Shown: positions 15,130 to 24,594 of the stretch, piece after piece | Position numbering within the stretch: position 1 is the stretch's first letter | How the letters are laid out: each line of letters opens with the position of its first letter | DNA from: Acidithiobacillus ferrianus | Lineage (GTDB): Bacteria; Pseudomonadota; Gammaproteobacteria; Acidithiobacillales; Acidithiobacillaceae | DNA: 64,000 nucleotides | Assembly (NCBI RefSeq): GCF_010378095.1 | Contig: NZ_WNJL01000037.1 | Span: 124,001-188,000 of the forward strand | Direction: 5' to 3' | The notes under the pieces: generated by a model | Told to the model about the DNA's origin: nothing | The model's input: only the letters and a program-made list of their open reading frames with translations | The model's database searches: none | Made by a program: the position numbers and the translations under genes

Positions 15130-16770
15130 ATGAAACAGTCAACAAAGGAAAATAAGAGGTACGCGGTGCCGCGGTCGCGTATTTCCGGGGGGCAACCCGG
15201 GTGGATAATTTTTGCGGTGGGTGCTTTTTTATGTCCTGTCTATCCAGTCGCTGCTCTGGCCCAGAACACATCGACACATGTGCCCACGTCCAGGGTCAAA
15301 GCACCCATAGATCACGGAAATGGGGTGGGGAGTGGTCGTTCGATGGGGAAGTCTGATGCTTCTGGTCGGGTCAACTATGACTCCGGTATCCTCTTGGCAC
15401 GTAACTATTTGGCTACGCACCGCATAGCGGATGCCATAAACGTCTACAGGATGCTCCAGAAAAAGTATCCGAATGATATGGAGCTTCATCGTTTGATTGT
15501 GCATTATCAGGGTGTTTTGGAGATAGAAAACGCTGAGTCTGCCCTTTCTGGAAAGCGCTATGATTTGGCAATTAAATTATCTAGAGAGCTCTATAGAGAA
15601 GGCATAGATCGTTATAGGGTAGGGTTAATTTTGGCGAAAGTCTATCTTGCCAAAGGCCAGGTAGGTCGTGCTGCGGAGATATATAAACATCTTGCCAGGC
15701 GTTATCCAATGGACCCGGATCTCGCCCGTCAATATACTCATCTCAACGCAGATATGACGCTTACCGAGGCCCAAGCGGATCTGCGCAAGGGGAATTGGCA
15801 GGATGCTATGGCGCGCAGCATCCCTCTTTATGAACATGGTCCCTATAGACTCCGGGCTGGGGAGATATTCGCGAGGAGCTATGTCGCGGCCGGGAGCCGG
15901 GAGCAGGCAGCTGTAGTCTATATGGCTCTTGAAAAAGATTACCCTGACAATGTAAGTTTGCGCGCGGCAGCGATATGGAATCTATTGTACGCATACCATA
16001 ACGACTCTGCACTACGTGCTTATAATGCGGTGCCTGAGAATGATAAGCCCACAGTGCTTCATGCGCTCGGGGGTAGTATTGCACCTTTATATACCAATTA
16101 TGTAATGCTTTTTGGGGGCATGGCGACGAGTACGCGAGGCTATCCCAACGATAACCGTGTAGGCATAGCGGTGAATAAAAGTTTTAAAGATGGTGCGCTT
16201 TATCTTTCGGCAAGTAAAGAGGCGCGTTTCGGGGAGCATGCCACAGAAATTAGTGGGGTATATTACTTTGGACTCCGTGACGGTTATTCTGGTTATGTAG
16301 GTGCCAGTTTTAGTCCAGAGAACAACTTCTTGGCGCATTACGGTGTCGTCCTTGGCTTGACTAAGAGTATCGGCAGTGTGGAGATTTATGGCTCAGTACG
16401 GCAGCTAGCGTTCTCGAATATCGATGCGACGGTATTGTCGGGCGGTGCGCGTTACTATTTTAGAAACCCGTTGTCGATAGGATTCACCACATTTTATGTG
16501 CCGCAAACTGATGCGTACAGTATTATGTTGTCACCGATATGGAATACCGGTGAGGACAACAAGATCTACATGAACCTATCAGCGGGGATGGCTGGCGAGG
16601 ATCTGGGGTCAAACCGCGGGATATTGAAGACCCCAAGCGCGACGATTGTTCTAGGAGATTCGATACGACTCGATGCGCATATCAGCGTCGGGGGAGAGGT
16701 GTTTCACGAGTATCGCAAGGCTCTCTACAATCGCAGCGGTGGTTTAGCATTTGTTCGGTATTGGTGGTGA
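15130..16770 (+). CDS. TPR plus YaiO-type outer-membrane barrel (polysaccharide export candidate)
   Basis: The product has 546 residues from the ATG at 15130. A signal peptide ends at AALAQ, about residue 45. TPR-like helices span about 85-290 (for example DAINVYRMLQKKYPNDMELH and AAEIYKHLARRYPMDPDLA). The last 200 residues are a beta-barrel of the YaiO/PgaA kind (ISGVYYFGLRDGYSGYVGAS) ending in the aromatic C-terminus FVRYWW. TPR-barrel proteins such as PgaA carry polysaccharide through the outer membrane. A GTG at 15025 with a much better SD (AAGGAG) would add 35 residues before the signal peptide, so the start is uncertain. The stop is followed at once by the HEAT-protein gene. Confidence 0.7.
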   Translation: MKQSTKENKRYAVPRSRISGGQPGWIIFAVGAFLCPVYPVAALAQNTSTHVPTSRVKAPIDHGNGVGSGRSMGKSDASGRVNYDSGILLARNYLATHRIADAINVYRMLQKKYPNDMELHRLIVHYQGVLEIENAESALSGKRYDLAIKLSRELYREGIDRYRVGLILAKVYLAKGQVGRAAEIYKHLARRYPMDPDLARQYTHLNADMTLTEAQADLRKGNWQDAMARSIPLYEHGPYRLRAGEIFARSYVAAGSREQAAVVYMALEKDYPDNVSLRAAAIWNLLYAYHNDSALRAYNAVPENDKPTVLHALGGSIAPLYTNYVMLFGGMATSTRGYPNDNRVGIAVNKSFKDGALYLSASKEARFGEHATEISGVYYFGLRDGYSGYVGASFSPENNFLAHYGVVLGLTKSIGSVEIYGSVRQLAFSNIDATVLSGGARYYFRNPLSIGFTTFYVPQTDAYSIMLSPIWNTGEDNKIYMNLSAGMAGEDLGSNRGILKTPSATIVLGDSIRLDAHISVGGEVFHEYRKALYNRSGGLAFVRYWW

Positions 16771-16772
16771 CT

Positions 16773-17891
16773 ATGGAACCTGCAATATTCAATGATGGCC
16801 CTCTGATAAAGATGGTGCTGGAGTGGACGAGCATTATTATGTTCGTTATTTTTTTTGCGATATTTACGACGCTTTTCGTTCTTAAGCAGAATGTCGAGCG
16901 TAAGGCGCTAAGTGTTGAGGATGCTAAGAATTATTATCTGAATTTCTTGCACGATATGGGACAGAAGTCCTCTTGGGATTTTATGCCCATAAATTCCGTG
17001 GTGCGGCGCTATGGATTCACTGCGGCCATTGAGGATTATTATAACAATCGCCCCATCCGGGATGCGCGAGTGACTGAGTTGATTTCATCGTCGGATATCG
17101 TCGCTTATTATCAGAAGCAGGCGAAGAGTCGTTCTTGGGCGGTGCGTTCCTTTGCGTATTTGCAGTTGAGTCGTTTGGGACTGCCTGGAATGAAGCAATT
17201 TTTTTACGCGTCGGCGGATATGGAGCAGATCAAGAAAAGAAGCGAAAAAGCGTTTGCAATATGTTTGTATTCTGCGGCTCTGCTTTGTGACACGCCGGAA
17301 GACTTTAAAAAGATACTTGCTTTGTTGCAAAAAGATCAGATGATTTCGGGAGGGTTTCAAGAGGGGATTCTGGTGTACGCAGGGAAAACCCTTAAATCAT
17401 CACTGGGTGATGATAAGGCATTTACCATATACCAGGACGCCTTACACGATATTCCTCCCTCTGAACCGGTGATGATCGCTCTTGTGGCTGCGGCAGGAAA
17501 GTTGGGATTCAGGCAAGTCGAACAGTTGTTGGGATACCTCTATGAGATGGCAGGAGAGAGGCAGGCCATACTGAAAGTTGCATGTCTGCGCTCCTTTGGG
17601 GAATTGAAGAAGGGTAGGATGTTTGTGGAACGTAGTTTGACTGACGCTGACTGGCGTGTGCGATCCACGGGCGCGCGCGTGGCGATTGCATTTGTGTGGG
17701 ATGAATTCATTAAGCCCCTTAAAAAATGTTTGACGGATAGTAATTATTATGTCCGCCTCAATGCCGCACGGTCTTTGGCGGGTATGGATGTGGAAGGTAG
17801 CGTTCTGACCCAGGCCATGAATGATACCGATGATCTCTATAGCAAAGAAATGTCGCATTATGCTCTTTCAGGATTGCCGGGTCATGCTTAA
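16773..17891 (+). CDS. Membrane-anchored HEAT-repeat protein
   Basis: The product has 372 residues. One transmembrane helix near residues 17-37 (SIIMFVIFFAIFTTLFVL) is followed by a long helical cytoplasmic or periplasmic part. HEAT-like repeats are clearest at the C-terminal end (SLTDADWRVRSTGARVAIA; CLTDSNYYVRLNAARSLAG). HEAT arrays bind other proteins, so a scaffold linking the glycosyltransferase to the outer-membrane porin is a reasonable inference. The gene sits exactly between the two and overlaps the glycosyltransferase start (ATGCTTAA), implying coupled translation. In-frame GTG/TTG codons just upstream are alternative starts. Confidence 0.65.
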   Translation: MEPAIFNDGPLIKMVLEWTSIIMFVIFFAIFTTLFVLKQNVERKALSVEDAKNYYLNFLHDMGQKSSWDFMPINSVVRRYGFTAAIEDYYNNRPIRDARVTELISSSDIVAYYQKQAKSRSWAVRSFAYLQLSRLGLPGMKQFFYASADMEQIKKRSEKAFAICLYSAALLCDTPEDFKKILALLQKDQMISGGFQEGILVYAGKTLKSSLGDDKAFTIYQDALHDIPPSEPVMIALVAAAGKLGFRQVEQLLGYLYEMAGERQAILKVACLRSFGELKKGRMFVERSLTDADWRVRSTGARVAIAFVWDEFIKPLKKCLTDSNYYVRLNAARSLAGMDVEGSVLTQAMNDTDDLYSKEMSHYALSGLPGHA

Positions 17892-19317
17892 GGAAGTAGG
17901 AAGTTTCCTGATAATATATCAGTATGCTATATTGACATATTTTCTGATTCTAAGCGGAGTTTATAGTGGAATTTTGATATATGCGTTCCATTATATGCGT
18001 AACTCAGAAAAGTCACGTATCGATGGTATTACGCTAAAAAAATTGATGTTTAATTCTAATGCGCGACCAGTATCAGTGCTTATACCAGCTTATAATGAAG
18101 AGGTGAATATACTGCAAACGGTATCATCAACGATAAATTGTGAGCATCCAGAATTTGAGGTGATTGTCATTAATGACGGATCAACGGATGCGACTCTGCA
18201 GACGCTTCAGGTGGCGCTGGAGTTAGTTATGAGCAGCAAACCCATCCAGAAAGTACTCCAATATGAAAAAATTAGGGATGTATATATTTCCCGAAAATAT
18301 CCTAACGTGATAGTAGTGGATAAAGAGAATGGCGGCAAGGCTGACGCGCTCAATGCCGGTATGGATGTTTCTACATATCCTTTTGTTTGCGCGATAGACG
18401 CTGATTCTATTCTTGAGCCGGATGCCTTGCTCAGAATCGGCAATCAATTTCTTATGGACAAAGAGCTGGTCGCCTCTGGAGGATCGGTTCGGGTGCTCAA
18501 TGGCTGTGAAGTCAAGGATGGCAGGGTGGTTCGGATTCGTGCGCCGCATTCCATTATTGAGTGTGTCCAGATCGCAGAATATTTGCGAGGATTCATGGCG
18601 GGACGGGTAACCTGGCAGAGTATGCACAGCTTACTCATTATCTCAGGCGCTTTCGGGATCTTCCGTAAGGACCTCCTCCAAAAGATAGGGGGTTATCGAA
18701 AAACGGTCGGTGAGGATATGGATCTTGTGGTCAGGCTGCATCGTTATTGCATCTTGAATAAAATAAAATATCGTGTCGCGTTTGATCCGGAGCCTGTATG
18801 CTGGACGCAGGTGCCGAGCGACTTTTTGTCGCTACTCAGGCAAAGAAATCGGTGGCAACGTGGACTGGTCGATAGTATGTGGCACAGCCGGGGCATGTTT
18901 TTTAATCCACGATACGGAAAAATTGGTTTTGTGGCGTTTCCATATTTCTTCTTTATAGAAACACTGGGACCGTTGGTGGAGATTACGGGTTATTTTAGTC
19001 TTGCCATATTCTGGATACTGGGTTGGGTGAGCATTGAATTCCTGATTTTGTTTTTTATTTTTGCCGTACTCTGGGGCGCTTTATTAAATATATCCGCGGT
19101 ATTGCTCGACAATCTGATTTCACGTCGATATGAGAAGAGCAGTGATGTCGCTTGGGTCGCGGCCTACAGCGCTTTGGAGTTTTTTGGCTATCGCCAGATT
19201 GTGGATATTGAACGGTTATTCGGCACCTTGTTCGCCTGGCGTACACACTGGGGACATGCAAAGAGAAAAGCCATGAGCAAATCCGATTTGACCGATGAGG
19301 AGAAAGTCACCCACTGA
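17884..19317 (+). CDS. Processive family-2 glycosyltransferase (polysaccharide synthase)
   Basis: This is an inner-membrane GT2 enzyme of 477 residues. N-terminal helix at about 12-32, then the catalytic domain with SVLIPAYNEE, VINDGSTDAT, the KADALN block, the DAD metal motif (CAIDADSILEP), GED (VGEDMDLVVRLH) and QRNRW (QxxRW). The last two mark processive synthases such as PgaC, NodC and BcsA. C-terminal transmembrane helices follow at about 345-425. The ATG at 17884 overlaps the HEAT gene and has AGGA upstream. The sugar is not predictable. The gene is noticeably AT-richer than the housekeeping genes around it, consistent with acquisition. Confidence 0.85.
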   Translation: MLKEVGSFLIIYQYAILTYFLILSGVYSGILIYAFHYMRNSEKSRIDGITLKKLMFNSNARPVSVLIPAYNEEVNILQTVSSTINCEHPEFEVIVINDGSTDATLQTLQVALELVMSSKPIQKVLQYEKIRDVYISRKYPNVIVVDKENGGKADALNAGMDVSTYPFVCAIDADSILEPDALLRIGNQFLMDKELVASGGSVRVLNGCEVKDGRVVRIRAPHSIIECVQIAEYLRGFMAGRVTWQSMHSLLIISGAFGIFRKDLLQKIGGYRKTVGEDMDLVVRLHRYCILNKIKYRVAFDPEPVCWTQVPSDFLSLLRQRNRWQRGLVDSMWHSRGMFFNPRYGKIGFVAFPYFFFIETLGPLVEITGYFSLAIFWILGWVSIEFLILFFIFAVLWGALLNISAVLLDNLISRRYEKSSDVAWVAAYSALEFFGYRQIVDIERLFGTLFAWRTHWGHAKRKAMSKSDLTDEEKVTH

Positions 19318-19320
19318 GGT

Positions 19321-19360
19321 CACACCAGAATTGAGTGTATACTCTAACATTACTGGTGTG
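19321..19360. terminator. Two-way hairpin between converging genes
   Basis: CACACCAG (19321-19328) pairs perfectly with CTGGTGTG (19353-19360). The inner GAGTGTATACTC is itself a palindrome. The hairpin lies between the glycosyltransferase stop and the end of the minus-strand barrel gene. Confidence 0.55.
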
Positions 19361-19385
19361 TACTTGCCGGGTCATGCGACCATCT

Positions 19386-20438
19386 TCAGAAGTTATACGG
19401 AACCGTCGCCGTCAATTGGAAGCTGGGAGCGCTATTGGTAAGACCAATGCCTAGGTTCATGATGACCGAAGTCTTTGGTGTGACGGCGTCGGTGAGCCCA
19501 AAATTGGCGACCGCAACATTTGCGCCGCTGCCGATGATGGGCTGCCACGGTTGCCCGTTCGCGCGGATTTGGGTTTGCGCTTGCATGCGTTCAGCATAGG
19601 ACATGCTCAGGCTCAAGCGATCATTCAGCGCATAGGCGACGCCTAATCCAAATTGAAAGGCGTTTCCTAAGGCGATTGTGCCAGGTGCGACGCTGCCGGA
19701 AGTGTTCAGGTTTTTCACGGATTGCGTCAGATTATAAGAATACCCGAGACTCGCAAAGAAGATGGCGGGATCCGAAGTGGATATGAAAGATACCCCGGGG
19801 GTGATGGTCCAGACCCCGTTCCCGGTGGGTAGGGTCGTTGGTACTTGCAAGTTGGAATTATTGGCGTCGGGAGTGACGAGCTGTATCCCATAGGGGCTGA
19901 TTCCAGTCGGCGCGGTCATCAGTACACTCGCAGTGACGCTGGGCCAGTTTTTAGACTCGTTGAAGACTTGGTAATAGGCACCAGCGCTGATGTCACCGAG
20001 ACGCGGTCCATGGGAGGTGACGGTCGCTTCACTTTGGGTGACTGAGGAGTAACCCGCGCCCCCCGTTTCATATGTGCTCGTTCGATAAAGCACCGGAACG
20101 TTGAGAACCACCTGCAAGCGATTGGAGAGCGGATAGTATGCCGATTCAGTGAAGGTATAGATGCTTGACTTCACCTTGGAGATGTTGATATTTCCAAGGA
20201 AGATGGCACCTAATGCGAGGAATCCGTTCAGGTTGAGGGTGTTCTGATCTGAATAGGCATAAGAAATACTGGATTGCAGTGTGAGGTGTGGATAGAAAAA
20301 ATCACTTTGCTGTTGGAGGATCGCTTTCTTGCTGGCTGATTCTGGTGGTGCCTTAAGATTGTCTGCGTAGGCGCTGGAGGTTGCCAGGCCGAGTGCCAGC
20401 AGCAGGGTTAGTCCAGTTTTAGGATGGCTTGTGGTCAT
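19386..20438 (-). CDS. Outer-membrane beta-barrel protein, FapF-like candidate
   Basis: The product has 350 residues with a signal peptide ending near AYADN. A short helical stretch (ESASKKAILQQQSDFF) precedes a barrel with many amphipathic strands (LQVVLNVPVLYRTSTYE; PRLGDISAGAYYQVF) and a terminal aromatic, VPYNF. It resembles the transporter/phenol-degradation MetA-like barrel group, which also includes FapF, the pore that secretes Fap fibril subunits after a coiled-coil plug. The location beside the amyloid-type genes makes the FapF role attractive, but the N-terminal plug is much shorter than in FapF. It is downstream of, and probably cotranscribed with, the sigma-54 activator gene. Confidence 0.6.
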   Translation of the reverse strand: MTTSHPKTGLTLLLALGLATSSAYADNLKAPPESASKKAILQQQSDFFYPHLTLQSSISYAYSDQNTLNLNGFLALGAIFLGNINISKVKSSIYTFTESAYYPLSNRLQVVLNVPVLYRTSTYETGGAGYSSVTQSEATVTSHGPRLGDISAGAYYQVFNESKNWPSVTASVLMTAPTGISPYGIQLVTPDANNSNLQVPTTLPTGNGVWTITPGVSFISTSDPAIFFASLGYSYNLTQSVKNLNTSGSVAPGTIALGNAFQFGLGVAYALNDRLSLSMSYAERMQAQTQIRANGQPWQPIIGSGANVAVANFGLTDAVTPKTSVIMNLGIGLTNSAPSFQLTATVPYNF

Positions 20439-20528
20439 GTAAATCTCCGTGGTGCCCTTTAGTCATTATGTCCTCCAGTATAAAATCGGCAATTTAAACG
20501 GTTTGATCGTACGCAACTATCGCGGTTA

Positions 20529-21920
20529 CTAGGACTTTGTGATGCCATGTTTTTCCATGAGCCGATATAGCGATACACGTGAAATACCCAGTTGCTGGGC
20601 TGCCACGGTCACGCTTCCGCGACTTTGGGCCAATGCGGCACGGATGCTGCCTACCTCGGCGTTGTCCCTGGCTTCGGTCAGAGTGACTTGCATGCGCGAG
20701 TTGGTGCGCCGTTCGAGACCAAGATCAACGGGTGAAATGAGAAATTTCTCGCACATCACCATGGCTCTGCGCACTCGATTGATGAGTTCACGAATATTCC
20801 CGGGCCAATCATAGTGATTCATGGCGTGCATGGCTTCTTCGCTGAACCCTTTTACCCGATGCCCTTTCTCGTTTGCGAAGCGGCGAAAAATATACTGGGC
20901 CAGGAGCGGGATATCTCCGGTGCGGTCCTTGAGAGGTGGCATTCTGATTTGCAGAACGTTTAGACGATAGTATAAATCCTGCCTAAAGCGACCATCTTTT
21001 ATAGCGGTTTCGAGGTTGACGTGCGTGGCGGCGAGTACTCGGACATCCACATGGATATCTTGACGTCCACCGATGCGATGAATGGTTTTTTCTTGTAAGA
21101 ATCGGAGCAAATTGGTTTGCAGATCCATCGGTAAATCACCTATCTCATCTAAAAACAGGGTACCGCCTGAGGCATTTTCGATGCGGCCAAGCTTTTTCTC
21201 ATGTGCTCCGGTAAATGCTCCTTTTTCGTGTCCAAATAGCTCAGATTGAATGAGATTCGCTGGCAGAGCTCCGCAGTTCACCGCGACAAAGGGTCCTCCT
21301 GCGCGCGATGAACGCTCGTGGATGGCCTGAGCGGTGAGTTCTTTGCCAGTCCCGCTTTCACCGGTGATCAGCACCGGCGCATCCACACCGGCTACTTTAC
21401 GGATTTCCTGATAAATTTTTTGCATCTGCGGACTGGCGCCTACCATCTCACTCTCATGGCCCCGGTTTGCCTCCCAGTCTTCCGACAGCATGGCATCCGC
21501 AGTGATCTGTGCCATGCCTCTGGCGTGTCCAAGTGTCAAAAGTAAACGTTTGCCATCTATGGGCAGCGAATGGTAGTCGTAAAAAGCACCGCCAATCAGT
21601 TGGCGCAATATGGGACGCTCCGCGGCTTCTCGGGGGATGAGAGCGATCCAGCGGAGAGCCGGGGCTTGGGCCACAACAATCTCTATCCGACGACCGTTGT
21701 CGGCGAGTTCTCGTTCGCCAAAAGCAATGAGACCGACCATGGGCGCGGTTTTGGTGATCAGACCGGGGACTTCCTCGGGCCCCGTTGCAAAAATGACATC
21801 CCAGCCCTCCTGCTGAAACAGGGGCGTCCATGGTGCCAGGACATCCCGGGGACCGAGATACAACAAGCTGCGGCTGGTTGCGCTGTCGTAGGTGTCTATT
21901 TCCCGCGTCTGGTTTTTCAC
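20529..21920 (-). CDS. Sigma-54-dependent activator, VpsR-like
   Basis: The product has 463 residues. The N-terminal 150 residues form a receiver-like domain without an obvious phospho-acceptor cluster. The AAA+ domain follows with Walker A GESGTGKE (187-194), the sigma-54 contact loop GAFTGA (234-239), Walker B TLFLDEIG (254-261), and a Fis-type helix-turn-helix at the end ([17 protein letters not shown]). VpsR-type activators control exopolysaccharide genes, in Vibrio with cyclic di-GMP. It starts with GTG at 21920 and has a weak SD. The sigma-54 promoter at 10661 is the obvious target, by inference only. Confidence 0.85.
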   Translation of the reverse strand: MKNQTREIDTYDSATSRSLLYLGPRDVLAPWTPLFQQEGWDVIFATGPEEVPGLITKTAPMVGLIAFGERELADNGRRIEIVVAQAPALRWIALIPREAAERPILRQLIGGAFYDYHSLPIDGKRLLLTLGHARGMAQITADAMLSEDWEANRGHESEMVGASPQMQKIYQEIRKVAGVDAPVLITGESGTGKELTAQAIHERSSRAGGPFVAVNCGALPANLIQSELFGHEKGAFTGAHEKKLGRIENASGGTLFLDEIGDLPMDLQTNLLRFLQEKTIHRIGGRQDIHVDVRVLAATHVNLETAIKDGRFRQDLYYRLNVLQIRMPPLKDRTGDIPLLAQYIFRRFANEKGHRVKGFSEEAMHAMNHYDWPGNIRELINRVRRAMVMCEKFLISPVDLGLERRTNSRMQVTLTEARDNAEVGSIRAALAQSRGSVTVAAQQLGISRVSLYRLMEKHGITKS

Positions 21921-22167
21921 CGTATTTACCCCGATTCTTCCATAAGTTAAAGAGGTGCCGCATAAAATAAACGTGAAAAACGGTCCCAGGGAGGCGCCGT
22001 ATATGGGCGGTAGTGATCAGATCTACTGAAGTATTTGGTAATAGTCTGCCCCGCCCTTTACTCGCGTCTTCATCTGCTATGACGACGCTGTGGATGTTGC
22101 AAGTGTTGCATAATTTGTCGCAATTCCCAAGAGGTGCGCGCCCCGTTGGTCAACCATTTTATGATAG

Positions 22168-24327
22168 TCATGAAAGCAGTAAAGGATCGACGTCCAATGT
22201 CCAGCGGATCGACTTTGCACCGGGTAGTTTACCGACCGCGGCGAGCCATGTGCCGAGTTGCTTCTGCATTTGTGCGCGATTTGGCGCTTGGATCCACAGT
22301 TCGGCCCGTTCGAAGCCCGCGCGGCGCTCCATCAGTGATGGAATAGGCCCGCTGACGCTCAGGCCGGGTGGCGCGCAGTCACGGGCGGCACTGAGGAATT
22401 TTTCGATGCGCGGGCGTTGGTGCGCCTCTGCGCGCAGTAATGCGAGTGCACTAACAGGGGGGAGTCCGGCAGCGCGGCGCTCCTCCAGGAGCGCCTGAGC
22501 GGGGGCCCGATAATCGCCTAGGGCGAGGCTTTGCAGCAAGGGGTGGTCGGGTAGGTGGGTTTGCAGGAGCACTCGACCGGCCTTGTCGGCACGTCCCGCA
22601 CGCCCCGCGACTTGCAAGACGGTTTGCAGCAGTCTTTCGGGTGCGCGGAAATCAGCACTGAACAAGCCTTGATCCGTGTTGACGATGCCGACCAGGGTGA
22701 CTGCCGGAAAATGATGTCCCTTGGCGAGCATTTGCGTACCGACAAGAAGAGCTGCACGATCCTGACGGATTTCGGTGATGGCGGCGGCGAAGGCGTCGCG
22801 GCCATGCAGGGCATCGCGATCTATCCGCCAGAGGGGTGCCTGTGGAAAGTGCTGGCGGAGTACCTCTTCCAACTGCTCAGTGCCCTGTCCGGCGGTGATG
22901 AGTGTGTTGCTTCCACAGGTCGGGCACGTCCGTGGCCAGCGCGATTCGTGACCGCAATGGTGGCAGCGGAGACGTCCCTGGCGGTGGTGCCAAGTCATTG
23001 ACGCGCTGCAGCGGGGACACGCCATGACATGGCCGCAGTCATGGCAGAGCACTGCAGGGGCATAGCCGCGGCGGTTAAGGAAAAGGAGCACCTGATGGCC
23101 TGCCTCCAGCGTCTCCCGGCAGGCGGTCAGCAGGGTGGGAGAAAGACCTCCCAGCAGGTTCTGGCGCTGCAGGGGTACGATGGTCATCTCGGGCATGGCA
23201 GCGCCTGTGGCGCGCTGGCGCAATGTCAGGTAATGGAAGCGACCGCTTTGCACATTATAAAGACTTTCCAGCGAGGGGGTGGCGGAGCCTAGTACGATGG
23301 GGACGTTTTCCAGGCGTGCGCGCTGAATGGCGAGATCCCGCGCCGAATAATGCCAGCCGCTTTGCTGTTTGAAGGAGGGGTCATGTTCTTCATCAACGAT
23401 GATCATGGCCAGGCGCGGGAGCGGTATGAAGAGTGCGGAACGGGTACCAACAATGATCCGCACCCGCCCTTCCGCTGCGGATGCCCAGATGCGCAGGCGC
23501 TCACCATCGCTTTGGGCCGAGTGTAAGGCGGCCACGCCATAGGTGCCGAAGCGGGCCTGGCAGCGTTCCACTAATTGTGGGGTGAGGCCAATTTCTGGGA
23601 CCAGGATAAGCGCTTGTCCTCCCGATTCCAGATGGGGGCGAAATGCTTCGAGGTACACTTCTGTTTTACCGCTGCCTGTCACCCCTTCCAGAAGCCAAGC
23701 GCGAAAGCCCCGAGCGGCGTGCAGTTGCGCCACGGCGTTCTCCTGTTCCGTATTCAGGTGATGTGATGAGGGGAGTCCTTGTTGTGTGGTGGCGGAATGC
23801 GCCACAGCCTCTATCCAGTCACGTTGGATGGCTTGCCGCAACGTGTGGCGTAATAATGCGGGGATGTCCGATGCCGGCACGATGCCGATTTTGGCGATAT
23901 GATTTAGCAAGGCTTGTTGCCGCTTTCCGGGGCGCCGGGGCGATGTTGGTGTCACGGAGGCACTCAGGCGATAGCCCCAGGGAGTGGGTTTTGGCAGGGG
24001 ACGCCCCTGGCGCAGCAAAGCGGGCAGAGCGGTAGCCCAGGCGTCTCCCAAAGGATGGTGGTAGTATGCCGCCCCAAAGTGGATCAGTTGCTGTAATGCG
24101 ATGGGCAGAATGGGTTGCGTGTCCAGAATCCGTTCAATCGTCTTGAGCTCAATGTCCGCGGGACAACGGGCGCTGCCAATGACGATACCTATGCGTTGGC
24201 CTCTCCCGAAGGGTACGCGCACGCGCACGCCGGGCTGAAGTATCGTGTCGGGTGGTGGCGCGTAGGAAAAGATACGTCGAAGCGGTACCATGACAGCGAC
24301 TTGTATACAGTTGGTTTCAGTATGCAT
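22168..24327 (-). CDS. priA: Primosomal protein N', replication-restart helicase
   Basis: PriA recognises collapsed forks and reloads the replisome. The product is about 719 residues. The DNA-binding domain at the N-terminus is followed by Walker A GVTGSGKTEVY, a DEEH box (IIVDEEHD), and the zinc-binding cysteine cluster CHDCGHVMACPRC and CHHCGHES...CPTCGS. The helicase C-terminal region contains QVAGRAGRADKAGRV. The ATG at 24327 is preferred to the GTG 12 bases upstream. A perfect DnaA box lies just upstream of the start. Confidence 0.96.
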   Translation of the reverse strand: MHTETNCIQVAVMVPLRRIFSYAPPPDTILQPGVRVRVPFGRGQRIGIVIGSARCPADIELKTIERILDTQPILPIALQQLIHFGAAYYHHPLGDAWATALPALLRQGRPLPKPTPWGYRLSASVTPTSPRRPGKRQQALLNHIAKIGIVPASDIPALLRHTLRQAIQRDWIEAVAHSATTQQGLPSSHHLNTEQENAVAQLHAARGFRAWLLEGVTGSGKTEVYLEAFRPHLESGGQALILVPEIGLTPQLVERCQARFGTYGVAALHSAQSDGERLRIWASAAEGRVRIIVGTRSALFIPLPRLAMIIVDEEHDPSFKQQSGWHYSARDLAIQRARLENVPIVLGSATPSLESLYNVQSGRFHYLTLRQRATGAAMPEMTIVPLQRQNLLGGLSPTLLTACRETLEAGHQVLLFLNRRGYAPAVLCHDCGHVMACPRCSASMTWHHRQGRLRCHHCGHESRWPRTCPTCGSNTLITAGQGTEQLEEVLRQHFPQAPLWRIDRDALHGRDAFAAAITEIRQDRAALLVGTQMLAKGHHFPAVTLVGIVNTDQGLFSADFRAPERLLQTVLQVAGRAGRADKAGRVLLQTHLPDHPLLQSLALGDYRAPAQALLEERRAAGLPPVSALALLRAEAHQRPRIEKFLSAARDCAPPGLSVSGPIPSLMERRAGFERAELWIQAPNRAQMQKQLGTWLAAVGKLPGAKSIRWTLDVDPLLLS

Positions 24328-24345
24328 CGAGTTGCCCACAGCTTC

Positions 24346-24529
24346 TGTGGATAAGTCTGTGTGTGAACATCGTGAAAAGTCCTGTATTCCCTGTTCTTCA
24401 AAGTGTTAGGGCGGTTGCCTAAAAAAGTGGCAAACGAAAAAAACAATATAAAACAATATGTTGAATTTTTTGGGCGTGATGTGTGTTGGCTTGTCTGCTT
24501 TGTCTTTGTGTATGAATAAACTGTGTATA
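24346..24529. promoter_or_regulatory. Pair of DnaA boxes around an AT-rich stretch
   Basis: TGTGGATAA at 24346-24354 is the exact complement of the consensus DnaA box TTATCCACA. TGTGTATAA at 24521-24529 is TTATACACA, also within the TTATNCACA consensus. An A/T-rich run of about 45 bases lies between them. Both boxes have the same orientation. This gap between priA and the ubiA end has no gene. Confidence 0.5.
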
Positions 24530-24594
24530 AGTTTGTGAGAATGCGCGGTCATGGACGTTTATCTGTTTGCCGAAGGGGCACAGGTGGCCACCCC

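Noticed and set aside
24328..24594. Chromosomal origin oriC
   Set aside because: Only two DnaA boxes are present, and dnaA, dnaN and gyrB are not nearby. It is reported only as a candidate DnaA site.
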